A DNA stretch of 64,000 bases from Streptomyces sp. CB01249. Lineage in GTDB: Bacteria; Actinomycetota; Actinomycetes; Streptomycetales; Streptomycetaceae. Both the position numbers and the translations under genes were made by a program. The stretch lies in the NCBI RefSeq assembly GCF_001905735.1, contig NZ_LISW01000005.1, positions 89,969 to 153,968 on the forward strand. The letters are read 5' to 3'. Below are positions 1 through 8,159 of the stretch, one piece after another (position 1 is the stretch's first letter; every line of letters starts with the position of its first letter). The notes under the pieces are model-generated. The model was given only the letters and a program-made list of their open reading frames with translations. It was not told the DNA's origin and did not search any database.

Positions 1-20
1 GCGAACCCCGGCCGGAGGCC

Positions 21-1487
21 CTAGCTCCAGCTGGCGTGCAGCGGCTTGCCCTCCGCGTAGCCGGCGGCGCTCTGCACCCCGACGACGGCCTTCTCGGCGA
101 ACTCCGCGAGGGAGCCCGCGCCCGCGTACGTGCAGGAGGAGCGGACGCCCGCGATGATCGAGTCGATCAGGTCCTCGACGCCGGGGCGCGCCGGGTCCAG
201 GAACATCCGCGAGGTGGAGATGCCCTCCTCGAAGAGCGCCTTGCGGGCGCGGTCGTACGCGGACTCGTCGGAGGTCCGGTTCTTCACGGCGCGCGCGGAC
301 GCCATGCCGAAGGACTCCTTGTAGAAGCGGCCGTCGGCGCTCTGCTGGAGGTCGCCCGGGGACTCGTAGGTCCCGGCGAACCAGGAGCCGATCATCACGT
401 TGGACGCACCGGCGGCGAGCGCCATGGCGACGTCGCGCGGGTGGCGGACCCCACCGTCGGCCCAGACGTGCTTGCCGTACTTCTTCGCCTCGGCGGCGCA
501 CTCCAGCACGGCCGAGAACTGGGGGCGGCCCACGCCGGTCATCATGCGGGTGGTGCACATGGCGCCGGGTCCGACGCCGACCTTGATGATGTCCGCGCCG
601 GCCTCGATGAGGTCGCGCACCCCCTCGGCGGCGACGATGTTGCCCGCCACGATCGGCACCTGCGGGTCCAGCGCCCGGACCGCGCGCACCGCGCTGATCA
701 TGGACTCCTGGTGACCGTGCGCGGTGTCCACGACGAGGGTGTCCACACCCGCGTCGAGGAGCTGCTTCGCCTTGCCGGCCACGTCGCCGTTGATGCCGAC
801 GGCGGCGGCGATCCGCAGCTTGCCGTCCGCGTCGGTGGCCGGGGTGTAGAGCGTGGCGCGCAGGGCGCCCTTGCGGGTGAGGATGCCGACGAGGCGCCCG
901 TCCGCGTCGACGGCGGGGGCGAGCTTGCGGTTGGCGCCGTCCAGCTTGTTGAAGGCGTCGCGCGGGTCGATGTCCGCGTCCAGGACGACCAGGTCCTTGG
1001 ACATGACCTCGGAGAGCTGGGTGAAGCGGTCCACGCCGGACAGGTCGTGGTCGGTGACCACGCCGACGGGCCGGCGTTCGGCGTCCACGACGACCCCGGC
1101 GCCGTGCGCGCGCTTGTGCAGCAGGGACAGCGCGTCCGCGACGGTCTGGCCGGGCGACAGCTCGATGGGCGTGTCGAGCACCAGGTGGCGCGTCTTCACC
1201 CACGCGACGACCTCGGTGACGACCTCGATCGGGATGTCCTGAGGGATGACGACGAGGCCGCCGCGGCGGGCGATGGTCTCGGCCATCCGGCGGCCCGCGA
1301 TCGCGGTCATGTTCGCGACGACGAGAGGGATGGTGGTGCCGCTGCCGTCGGGCGAGGACAGGTCGACACCCTGGCGCGATCCGACCGCCGACCGGCCCGG
1401 GACCATGAAGACGTCGTCGTACGTGAGGTCGTACGGAACGGAGGGGGACTCTGTATAGCGACCGGTGCCGGGCTCAAGAAAACGCAT
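21..1487 (-). CDS. guaB1: GuaB1-family IMPDH/GMP reductase-like protein
   Basis: IMPDH/GMPR-fold TIM barrel interrupted by a CBS-domain pair at about residues 95-215. The catalytic-cysteine loop GAMCTTRMMTG lies near residue 315, where IMPDH has GSICTTR. The family is the second actinobacterial guaB paralogue; in mycobacteria GuaB1 is a GMP reductase (GMP to IMP, NADPH), so purine salvage is the likely role. The chosen start is the ATG giving MRFLEPG (488 aa); an ATG three codons upstream and a longer extension are possible, and no good Shine-Dalgarno is visible, so a leaderless message is possible. It is divergent from the terpene synthase across a 307-bp gap. GMP reductase rather than IMPDH activity is inferred from the family. 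Confidence 0.9.
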   Translation of the reverse strand: MRFLEPGTGRYTESPSVPYDLTYDDVFMVPGRSAVGSRQGVDLSSPDGSGTTIPLVVANMTAIAGRRMAETIARRGGLVVIPQDIPIEVVTEVVAWVKTRHLVLDTPIELSPGQTVADALSLLHKRAHGAGVVVDAERRPVGVVTDHDLSGVDRFTQLSEVMSKDLVVLDADIDPRDAFNKLDGANRKLAPAVDADGRLVGILTRKGALRATLYTPATDADGKLRIAAAVGINGDVAGKAKQLLDAGVDTLVVDTAHGHQESMISAVRAVRALDPQVPIVAGNIVAAEGVRDLIEAGADIIKVGVGPGAMCTTRMMTGVGRPQFSAVLECAAEAKKYGKHVWADGGVRHPRDVAMALAAGASNVMIGSWFAGTYESPGDLQQSADGRFYKESFGMASARAVKNRTSDESAYDRARKALFEEGISTSRMFLDPARPGVEDLIDSIIAGVRSSCTYAGAGSLAEFAEKAVVGVQSAAGYAEGKPLHASWS

Positions 1488-1794
1488 AACACTCATTTTT
1501 TCATACGAAATGGCGCAGGTCGCTTCCACGAAGACACAGCAAATGACTCCCACGCTCGTATGTTCCTACGAAAGGGCCGCTGCGGGAGTCCCGGGCAAGT
1601 GCCACCTGCCTTACCCCCGGACCTTACCCGAACAGCTTTCAACCATTCCCGATCATCTGCCCTGGACCTGGTGACAGGGGGTCAGGTAGCTTCAAACCCG
1701 CAGGTCCCGTGGGTCACCACAACGCCCCGGATGAACGGACGGATCATGCTCAACTTCCGTCACCCGTACGACCGGAGAGGATCACGACCCGCCC
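1488..1794. promoter_or_regulatory. Divergent intergenic region between guaB1 and terpene synthase
   Basis: Non-coding gap of 307 bp that must hold both divergent promoters. It has repeated TACGA half-sites: CATACGA at 1502-1508, TCGTATG at 1556-1562 and TACGA at 1567-1571. The last two form the inverted repeat TCGTA-N6-TACGA, and TACGAAA recurs at 1504-1510 and 1567-1573. No obvious RNA gene. A Shine-Dalgarno-like GGAGAGG (1774-1780) precedes the terpene synthase start by 14 nt, a rather long spacing. Confidence 0.45.
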
Positions 1795-2817
1795 GTGGAG
1801 AACGAACTGCCGGACATCTACTGCCCGTTCCCCCAGCGGACGAACCCGCACGTCGCCCACGTACGGGATCATCTGGACACCTGGACCCGCAACACCGGTC
1901 TGGTGCACCGGGATTCGGCCAGAGAGCGCTTCGAGCAGGCGGACTTCGGCGCGTTCGTCGGCATGGTCTACCCGACCGCCGACAGTGAGAATCTGGACCT
2001 GGTCGCCGACTGGTTCGTCTGGCTCTTCCTCGTGGACGACCAGCTGGACGACGGCCATCTCGGCCGGAGCCCGGAGCGGGTGCGGGACGTCGTCGCCCTG
2101 ATGCTGGCCGTGGTCGAGGGCACCCGCACCGGTGTGCTGGAGAACGAGGAGCTGCCCGCCGCCGTGGTGGCCCTCATCGACCTGTGGCAACGTACGACGC
2201 CGACCGCAGCGGTGCACTGGCGGCGCAGGTTCGCCTGGCACCTGAAGAAGTACCTCACCACCGCCACCACCTGGGAAGCCGGGAACCGGGCGGCGGGCGT
2301 GGTGCCGTCGGAGGAGCTGTACATAGAGAAGCGCCGCCACACCGGCGCGATCATCGTCTGCATGGACCTGATAGAGATCGTCGCGGGCATCGAGGCACCC
2401 TCCTCGATCCACAACGACCCCCGGTTCATCACCGCGCTCGAAGCGTCCTGCAACCACGTCTGCTGGGCCAATGACGTGTACTCGTACGAGAAGGAGCAGG
2501 TGCTCGGCGAGATCCACAACCTCGTCCACCTGGTCCGCCACCACCGCGGCTACGGCAAGCAGGAGGCGCTGGAGCACGTCTGCGCGGAGATCGCCGTCGA
2601 GACGGAGCGCTTCCTGACGGCGGAGACCGAGCTGCTGGAGGCGTATCCGCAGCTGACGCCGATGCTGGAGCCGTATCTCGACGGCATGCGCAGCTGGATG
2701 CGCGGCAATCTCGACTGGTCCCGGCAGACGCCCCGCTACAACCCGGCCGACGTCAGCCAGTACGAGCAGCCGGAGCAGTATCTGGAGTCCACGGTCCTGG
2801 GCCTCTCCCAGGACTGA
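1795..2817 (+). CDS. Class I (sesqui)terpene synthase
   Basis: 340 aa, the usual length of a bacterial single-domain class I terpene cyclase. The Asp-rich Mg-binding motif is DDQLDD at about residues 80-85 and the NSE triad is NDVYSYEKE near residue 225. An upstream Arg in KRRHTG (about 180) and the C-terminal RY pair in TPRYNP complete the diphosphate-binding set, so it looks catalytically intact. It would ionise a prenyl diphosphate, most likely farnesyl diphosphate, and cyclise it in the cytosol. There is no P450, prenyltransferase or methyltransferase beside it, so the product may be released as a volatile. By position it parallels, from memory, S. griseus SGR_6065 (GecA, (+)-epicubenol synthase); this is inference and the product cannot be read from sequence. 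GTG start. Confidence 0.9.
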   Translation: MENELPDIYCPFPQRTNPHVAHVRDHLDTWTRNTGLVHRDSARERFEQADFGAFVGMVYPTADSENLDLVADWFVWLFLVDDQLDDGHLGRSPERVRDVVALMLAVVEGTRTGVLENEELPAAVVALIDLWQRTTPTAAVHWRRRFAWHLKKYLTTATTWEAGNRAAGVVPSEELYIEKRRHTGAIIVCMDLIEIVAGIEAPSSIHNDPRFITALEASCNHVCWANDVYSYEKEQVLGEIHNLVHLVRHHRGYGKQEALEHVCAEIAVETERFLTAETELLEAYPQLTPMLEPYLDGMRSWMRGNLDWSRQTPRYNPADVSQYEQPEQYLESTVLGLSQD

Positions 2818-2827
2818 GCACCGGAAA

Positions 2828-2874
2828 TACGGGAGAGGGGCGAGCGGTCACGGACCGCTCGCCCCTCTCCCGTA
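2828..2874. terminator. Perfect 21-bp stem-loop between convergent genes
   Basis: Perfect inverted repeat, arms 2828-2848 and 2854-2874, 5-nt loop. It lies between the convergent ends of the terpene synthase and the SorC-type regulator, so it probably terminates both. No strong U tract, as is common in Streptomyces. Confidence 0.85.
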
Positions 2875-2894
2875 CGACCGTGTGCCCTTACGGC

Positions 2895-3944
2895 TCAGTC
2901 GCCGTCCGGGTCCGCGCGCTCCAGGGCCGGGCGGCGTGGGGCGGCGGACTCGGTGAGGAGGTAGTCGGCGGCGGCCGTGTCCGTCACCAGGCTGGTGACC
3001 AGGCCGGACCGCAGCACCGCGCCGATCGCGGCGGCCTTGCGCTGCCCGCCCGCGATGGCCACCACCTCGGGGATCCGGCGCAGCCGGTCCGCCTCGACGG
3101 TGATGCACCGCTCGCCGAGGTCCCGGCCGACCCGGCGGCCCTCCGCGTCGAAGAGGTGGGCGGACATCTCCGCGGCGACACCGAGCGAGGCGTAGTGCCG
3201 GCGCTCCTCGTCGGAGAGCATGTCGTGCACGGTCGAGATGCCCGGCTCCCAGGAACCGATGGAGACGGCCGCGACCGTCACCTTGTCGAAGTACTCGAAG
3301 GCCCGGGCGATCCCCGTCTGGTGGCGCAGCGCGGCGGCGGTCGCCGGGTCGGGCAGCAGCATCGGCGCGTAGATCGGGTGCGCCTCGCCCCCGGAGACCT
3401 GGGCGGCGCGCCGCACGGCCTCCACCGAACCGCGCTCGGCGGTGCCCGCGTCGTACACCCCGGTGAGCTGCACGACCGTGCACGGGGGCAGCCGGTCGAG
3501 GGCGGCGGCCATGTGGATGGTGGAGCGGCCCCAGGCGAGCCCGAGCACATCGCCCTCGTTCACCAGTTCGCCGAGCAGGTCGGCCGCGACCTCGCCCAGG
3601 TTCTCCGGGTCCGCCGCGTCGTCCTGCTCCTCCGCCGGGGACTCCACGACGACCGCGTGGCGCAGCCCGTAGCGGGCCCGGAGCGCGTCGGAGCGCTCGG
3701 CGTCCAGCTCGGCCGGGACCCGGATCTCGATGCGTACGAGGTCGCGCTCCAGGGCGGTCTCCAGCACCCGGGCGACCTTGAAGCGGCTGACGCCGAACTC
3801 CTCGGCGATCTGGATCTTGGACTTGCCCTCGAGGTAGAAGCGGCGGGCCATGGCCGCCGCCTGCACCAGCTCCGCGGGCCCCATCCGCAGGGCGGACCGG
3901 CCCGCCGACATTGCAGACACCGCGTTCTCCTCACTGCTGTTCAC
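2895..3944 (-). CDS. SorC/DeoR-type sugar-binding transcriptional regulator
   Basis: 349 aa. An N-terminal helix-turn-helix at about residues 38-62 (KSKIQIAEEFGVSRFKVARV) is followed by a sugar-phosphate-binding SorC domain to the C-terminus. Such proteins bind DNA as tetramers and respond to a phosphorylated sugar. No sugar transporter or catabolic operon is adjacent; the nearest metabolic gene is rpe, 115 bp away in the same orientation and transcribed before it, so a pentose- or triose-phosphate signal is a reasonable guess. The GTG at 3944 is given as start; a GTG at 3920 has a better Shine-Dalgarno (GAGGAG) and an ATG lies at 3911, so the first 8-11 residues are uncertain. Confidence 0.85.
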   Translation of the reverse strand: MNSSEENAVSAMSAGRSALRMGPAELVQAAAMARRFYLEGKSKIQIAEEFGVSRFKVARVLETALERDLVRIEIRVPAELDAERSDALRARYGLRHAVVVESPAEEQDDAADPENLGEVAADLLGELVNEGDVLGLAWGRSTIHMAAALDRLPPCTVVQLTGVYDAGTAERGSVEAVRRAAQVSGGEAHPIYAPMLLPDPATAAALRHQTGIARAFEYFDKVTVAAVSIGSWEPGISTVHDMLSDEERRHYASLGVAAEMSAHLFDAEGRRVGRDLGERCITVEADRLRRIPEVVAIAGGQRKAAAIGAVLRSGLVTSLVTDTAAADYLLTESAAPRRPALERADPDGD

Positions 3945-4058
3945 GCTCTTGATACGCCGTTCATCCTGTCAGATACGGCGATCCCTGACCGGTCCCGTCG
4001 GACCCCGTTCATCTGCCCTTGGCCGGGGCGCCGCTCGCCCGCTCCGGCCGCCCCGGAC

Positions 4059-4742
4059 TCAGTGCGCGCAGGCCCAGCCGGCCGCGCCGATCGCCCCGTC
4101 GGCCTTGGCGCGCAGGGCCCGCACCGCGGCGGCGGGGTCGCCCGCCCCGTACACCGCCGACCCGGCGACGAAGACATCGGCGCCGGCCTCGGCGCACCGC
4201 TCGATGGTGGTCTCGGAGACGCCGCCGTCGACCTGGAGCCACAGATCGAGCCCGTGCTTGGAGATCAGCTCACGGGTGCGGCGGATCTTCGGCAGCATGA
4301 TGTCCAGGAACGCCTGGCCGCCGAAGCCCGGCTCCACGGTCATGATCAGCAGCATGTCGAGCTCGGGGAGCAGGTCCTCGTACGGCTCGATGGGCGTCGC
4401 GGGCTTGAGCGCCATGGAGGCGCGGGCGCCCTTGGCGCGGATCTCCCGGGCCAGCCGCACGGGGGCGGCGGCGGCCTCGGCGTGGAAGGTGACCGACCCG
4501 GCCCCCGCCTCGACGTACTGCGGTGCCCAGCGGTCCGCGTCCTCGATCATCAGGTGGCAGTCCAGCGGCGTGTCCGTGGCCCTGCTGAGCGATTCCACGA
4601 TCGGAACGCCGAGGGTCAGATTGGGCACGAAGTGGTTGTCCATGACATCGACATGGAGCCAGTCGGCACCTTCGACGGCCTTGGCCTCATCGGCGAGGCG
4701 CGCGAAATCGGCGGAGAGAATACTCGGGTTGATCTGGGCCAT
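4059..4742 (-). CDS. rpe: Ribulose-phosphate 3-epimerase
   Basis: 227 aa TIM-barrel enzyme interconverting D-ribulose 5-phosphate and D-xylulose 5-phosphate in the cytosolic pentose phosphate pathway. Family signatures are present: the N-terminal NPSILSADF, the metal-binding HVDVMDNHFVPN (about 30-41), CHLMIE with a metal His, MTVEPGFGGQ (about 138) and QVDGG. ATG start. Transcribed after rsmB with a 114-bp gap; the rsmB-rpe pairing is common in actinobacteria. Confidence 0.96.
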   Translation of the reverse strand: MAQINPSILSADFARLADEAKAVEGADWLHVDVMDNHFVPNLTLGVPIVESLSRATDTPLDCHLMIEDADRWAPQYVEAGAGSVTFHAEAAAAPVRLAREIRAKGARASMALKPATPIEPYEDLLPELDMLLIMTVEPGFGGQAFLDIMLPKIRRTRELISKHGLDLWLQVDGGVSETTIERCAEAGADVFVAGSAVYGAGDPAAAVRALRAKADGAIGAAGWACAH

Positions 4743-4856
4743 GGGCCAAGCCTGCCATGTTCTGCGTCACTTCCCGGCCTCGGTGCGCTCCAAAGGCTCA
4801 CGGGATCATTACGGTTCGCACATTCCCGGCGTTTCGCCCCGGTGAGGGGCCTGCGG

Positions 4857-6290
4857 TCAGGCGGTACGGCGGAGCAGCGCCAGATACATCGCGTCGGTGC
4901 CGTGCAGATGCGGCCAGAGCTGAACGTCGGGTCCGTCGCCCAGCGCGGGCACGCCCGGCAGCAGCGGACGGGCGTCGATCCACTCCGCCTCGACGGGCGC
5001 CCCGCCGCGCCCCTTGAGCACGTCCTCCACGACGACCCGGGTCTCCGCGAGGTGCGGCGAGCAGGTCGCGTACCCGACGACACCGCCGACGCGTACGGCC
5101 TTCAGCGCCTCGCGCAGCAACCCGCGCTGGAGGGGTGCGAAGCCTTCCAGGTCCTCCGGGCGGCGGCGCCAGCGGGCCTCGGGGCGACGGCGGAGCGCGC
5201 CGAGCCCGGAGCACGGCACGTCCATCAGGACCCGGTCGAAGCTGCCGGGGCGCCACGGCGGGCGGGTGCCGTCGGCGGTGATCACCTGGTACGGGCCGGG
5301 GTTGCCGGCCAGCGCGCGTTCCACGAGGCGGGCGCGGTGCGGCTGCTTCTCGGCGGCCAGCAGGGCGGCGCCGCGGTCGGCGGCGAGGGCGGCGAGCAGA
5401 GCCGCCTTTCCGCCGGGGCCCGCGCAGCCGTCGAGCCAGCGGGCGTCGCTGCCCTCCAGCGGGGCGGCCGCCAGGGCGGCGGCGACGAGCTGGCTGCCCT
5501 CGTCCTGGACCCCGGCCCGGCTCTCGCGCACGGCGGTCAGGGCGCCGGGCTCGCCGCCCTCGGCCATCCGCACGGCGTAGGGCGACCAACGGCCCGGGAG
5601 CGAGTTGTCCTCGCCCAGCTCCTCGATGAGCTCGTCCGTGGTGGAGCGGCCGGGGCGGGCGACGAGGGTGACCTCGGGGCGCTCGTTGTCGGCGTCGAGC
5701 AGGTCCTCGATCCCGGCGCGGCCGCCGCCGAGCGCGTCCCAGAGCGCGGAGACGACCCAGCGCGGGTGCGAGTGGACGACCGCGAGATGGTCCTCGGCGT
5801 CGTCCTCGTAGGAGGGGGCCACCTTCTCGACCCAGCCGTCGAGGTCGTCGGCGGACACCTTGCGCAGGACGGCGTTGACGAACTTGGCGCGCCCCTCGCC
5901 CAGCACCACCCGGGCCAGCTCCACGCTCGCGGAGACCGCCGCGTGGGTCGGGATACGGGTGCCGAGGAGCTGGTGCACGCCCATGTTCAGCACGTCCAGG
6001 ACCGGCGGGTCCACCTCGCGCAGCGGCCGGTCGATGCAGGCGGCGACGATCGCGTCGTACGTCCCCTGGCGGCGCAGCGTCCCGTAGACCAGCTCGGTCG
6101 CCAGGGCGGCGTCGCGGTGGTCGAAGTCGCCCTTGGCCCGGGCCTTCTTCAGCAGCGGGGGCAGGACGAGGTTCGCGTACGCGTCGCGCTCGTCCACGGC
6201 CCGCAGGACCTCGAAGGCGAGGAAGCGGACCGGGTCCTTCTGGGGACGGCGGTGCGGCTTGGCGGGACGGCGACGCGGCTGGTCGTTCAC
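4857..6290 (-). CDS. rsmB: 16S rRNA (cytosine-967 C5) methyltransferase RsmB
   Basis: 477 aa from the GTG start (VNDQPRRRP). An N-terminal NusB-like RNA-binding domain (about 25-165) precedes a C-terminal Rossmann SAM methyltransferase with the DGCAGPGGKA SAM-binding motif and the DVPCSG catalytic motif; a second conserved Cys is in GYATCSPH. It methylates C967 of 16S rRNA. It follows fmt by 65 bp in the same orientation. The Shine-Dalgarno GGAG about 13 nt upstream supports the start over longer in-frame extensions. Confidence 0.94.
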   Translation of the reverse strand: MNDQPRRRPAKPHRRPQKDPVRFLAFEVLRAVDERDAYANLVLPPLLKKARAKGDFDHRDAALATELVYGTLRRQGTYDAIVAACIDRPLREVDPPVLDVLNMGVHQLLGTRIPTHAAVSASVELARVVLGEGRAKFVNAVLRKVSADDLDGWVEKVAPSYEDDAEDHLAVVHSHPRWVVSALWDALGGGRAGIEDLLDADNERPEVTLVARPGRSTTDELIEELGEDNSLPGRWSPYAVRMAEGGEPGALTAVRESRAGVQDEGSQLVAAALAAAPLEGSDARWLDGCAGPGGKAALLAALAADRGAALLAAEKQPHRARLVERALAGNPGPYQVITADGTRPPWRPGSFDRVLMDVPCSGLGALRRRPEARWRRRPEDLEGFAPLQRGLLREALKAVRVGGVVGYATCSPHLAETRVVVEDVLKGRGGAPVEAEWIDARPLLPGVPALGDGPDVQLWPHLHGTDAMYLALLRRTA

Positions 6291-6355
6291 GTGAAAGGTG
6301 CTCCGCTGGAGGTGAGAGGACGAACCCTCCCAGCCTACGTGCCGCCCCGCGGCTC

Positions 6356-7288
6356 TCAGCTCCCGACCAGCTCGCCGGGGACGATGCGCACCCCGCGCGC
6401 CCAGTCGGCGGCGCGCATCGGCTTCTTGCCCTGCGGCTGCACCCACAGCAGCTCGACGGCGTGCGACCCGGTGCCGACGAACACGTTGTTCTTGCCGGCC
6501 GACAGCTCACCGGGCGCCAGCTCGGACCGGTCCACGGCGGGGGTGGCCTGGACGAGCTTCAGGCGCTCGCCCCGGAACAGCGTCCAGGCGCCCGGCGCCG
6601 GGGTGCAGGCGCGGATGACGCGGTCGACGCGGAGGGCGGGCGCGGACCACTGGACCTGGGCGTCCTCCACGGTGATCTTCGGCGCGAGGGTGACCCCGTC
6701 GGCGGGCTGCGGGACGGCGTGCAGGGTGCCGTCCTCGATGCCGTCCATGGTGGCGGCCAGCAGCCCGGACCCGGCGAACGCCAGCCGGGTCAGCAGATCG
6801 CCGCTGGTGTCGGTCGGGCGGACCTCCTCGGTCAGGACGCCGTAGACCGGTCCGGAGTCCAGACCCTCCTCGATCAGGAAGGTGGACGCCCCGGTCACCT
6901 CGTCGCCGGACATCACCGCGTGCTGCACGGGGGCGGCGCCGCGCCAGGCGGGCAGCAGCGAGAAGTGCAGGTTGACCCAGCCCTTCGCCGGGATGTCGAG
7001 CGCCACCTTGGGCAGCAGCGCGCCGTACGCGACGACCGGGCAGCAGTCCGGGGCGATCTCCCGCAGCCGCGCGAGGAAGTCCTCGTCCCGGGGCCGGGCG
7101 GGCTTCAGCACCTCGATCCCGGCCTCCTCGGCGCGCTCGGCGACCGGGCTGGCCACCAGCCGCCGGCCACGCCCCGCGGGCGCGTCGGGCCGGGTCACGA
7201 CGGCGGCCACCTCGTGCCGGCCGGAGGCGATCAGGGCGTCGAGTGCGGGGACGGCTACCTCGGGGGTGCCTGCGAAGACGAGCTTCAT
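6356..7288 (-). CDS. fmt: Methionyl-tRNA formyltransferase
   Basis: 310 aa. It formylates Met-tRNAi with 10-formyl-THF for translation initiation. The N-terminal formyltransferase domain starts MKLVFAGTPEVAVPAL and contains the HFSLLPAWRGAAPVQ active-site segment (about 110-125); a C-terminal OB-like tRNA-binding domain (about 205-305) follows. ATG start. First gene of a likely fmt-rsmB unit; a tandem 11-nt repeat lies just upstream of the start. Confidence 0.96.
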   Translation of the reverse strand: MKLVFAGTPEVAVPALDALIASGRHEVAAVVTRPDAPAGRGRRLVASPVAERAEEAGIEVLKPARPRDEDFLARLREIAPDCCPVVAYGALLPKVALDIPAKGWVNLHFSLLPAWRGAAPVQHAVMSGDEVTGASTFLIEEGLDSGPVYGVLTEEVRPTDTSGDLLTRLAFAGSGLLAATMDGIEDGTLHAVPQPADGVTLAPKITVEDAQVQWSAPALRVDRVIRACTPAPGAWTLFRGERLKLVQATPAVDRSELAPGELSAGKNNVFVGTGSHAVELLWVQPQGKKPMRAADWARGVRIVPGELVGS

Positions 7289-7302
7289 GGGTGGCTGACT
7301 GC

Positions 7303-7326
7303 CTCTCAGGCCGGACTCTCAGGCCG
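7303..7326 (-). repeat. Tandem 11-nt repeat in the fmt leader
   Basis: CTCTCAGGCCG occurs at 7303-7313 and again at 7316-7326 (13-nt period). On the coding strand it reads CGGCCTGAGAG twice, 15-38 nt upstream of the fmt ATG. It could be an operator or a leader structure; function unknown. Confidence 0.5.
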
Positions 7327-7373
7327 AAACGTTACGGTGACGAGCAACGCACAAGTCTATGGGGCGGCGGGCC

Positions 7374-7424
7374 GGGGGGCGTACGCACAGTCGCGCGCCC
7401 CTCGCAGGTGCGCATACGCCCCCC
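7374..7424. other. Stem-loop between divergent fmt and the 7532 gene
   Basis: Arms 7374-7388 and 7408-7424 pair over 15 bp with a 2-nt bulge and a 19-nt loop. A strong hairpin between two divergent genes is not an obvious terminator; it may lie in a 5' leader or be an operator. Confidence 0.4.
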
Positions 7425-7531
7425 GAGCGTGACCAGATCCCCCGGTGCGGCGTTGGTCAAGAGAGATTGACCGAAGCGAGCCGCCCTGGTGCGGCCCGAT
7501 CCCTTTCAACGCCGGTTCGAGAGGCTTCTTC

Positions 7532-8008
7532 ATGGCCGACCACGCAACCCACGACGCCCAAGCGCGGGCCAGCCTGCATCTCCTGGTGCGGGACATCGAG
7601 CGGGTCCGGCGGCAGGTGGACGCACTGCGCACGCTCACCGCACAGCTGGGCAACGTCTACCGTCCGCGCCGCTCCGGCCCGTCCGCGGGCTTCGTCGTCT
7701 ACGGCAGGGCCCCGGCCCCGACGGTCAGACTGGCCCAGGAACTGCGGGACAGCGTCGAGACGCTGGTCACGGCGGCCGTGGACTTCGACCGCTCGCTGGG
7801 CTTCTCCTGGGACGCGGTGGGCTCCGCGCTCGGGGTCACCAAGCAGGCCGTCCACCGCCGTTACGGCTCACGGCGCACGACCCCGCAGCCCACGGCCCCC
7901 GAGTCCGCGGAGGTCATCCCCCAACGCGGCCCCACGGTCCCCGCAGCCCGAGCCCCCCAACCCCCCGCAGACCGCCCCAACCCCTTCCCGGGACCCCGCA
8001 ACGGTTGA
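7532..8008 (+). CDS. Conserved small protein of unknown function, HTH-like segment
   Basis: 158 aa from the ATG giving MADHATHDAQ; a GAGAGGC Shine-Dalgarno-like stretch precedes it. The helical N-terminal half (about 5-45) could be a short coiled coil. Residues 85-112 (FSWDAVGSALGVTKQAVHRRYG) resemble a helix-turn-helix, suggesting DNA binding. The last 45 residues are Pro/Arg-rich and probably disordered. I do not recognise a named family. It sits between divergent fmt and convergent priA, with a terminator hairpin just downstream. Confidence 0.75.
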   Translation: MADHATHDAQARASLHLLVRDIERVRRQVDALRTLTAQLGNVYRPRRSGPSAGFVVYGRAPAPTVRLAQELRDSVETLVTAAVDFDRSLGFSWDAVGSALGVTKQAVHRRYGSRRTTPQPTAPESAEVIPQRGPTVPAARAPQPPADRPNPFPGPRNG

Positions 8009-8021
8009 CCCGGGGCTGAGC

Positions 8022-8057
8022 CGGGTCGTCCCCTCACACACGCGAGGGGACGACCCG
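8022..8057. terminator. 14-bp stem-loop terminator
   Basis: Perfect arms 8022-8035 and 8044-8057, 8-nt loop, 13 bp after the stop of the plus-strand small gene and about 100 bp beyond the priA stop; it could serve both convergent genes. Confidence 0.8.
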
Positions 8058-8126
8058 CCTCACGCATCAAACGCGCCCGCACTCACACGTCAGTCGCGCC
8101 CGCGCAAAACAAGCACGTCAGCCAAA

Positions 8127-8152
8127 ATCAAGCCCGTCCGGCGATTGAGGAC
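8127..8152. repeat. Candidate Streptomyces dispersed intergenic motif
   Basis: The segment GCCCGTCCGGCGATTGAGGA, between the convergent small gene and priA, matches from memory a short motif found many times downstream of genes in Streptomyces genomes. It has a GTCC/GGAC stem. The dispersed-repeat status is recalled, not shown by this window, which has one copy. Confidence 0.5.
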
Positions 8153-8159
8153 AAACACC

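Noticed and set aside
2880..6845. Very long plus-strand open frame (about 1300 codons) over rpe-rsmB-fmt
   Set aside because: GC-driven shadow frame; the minus strand holds clear conserved genes and the plus frame has Gly/Arg/Val-rich composition.
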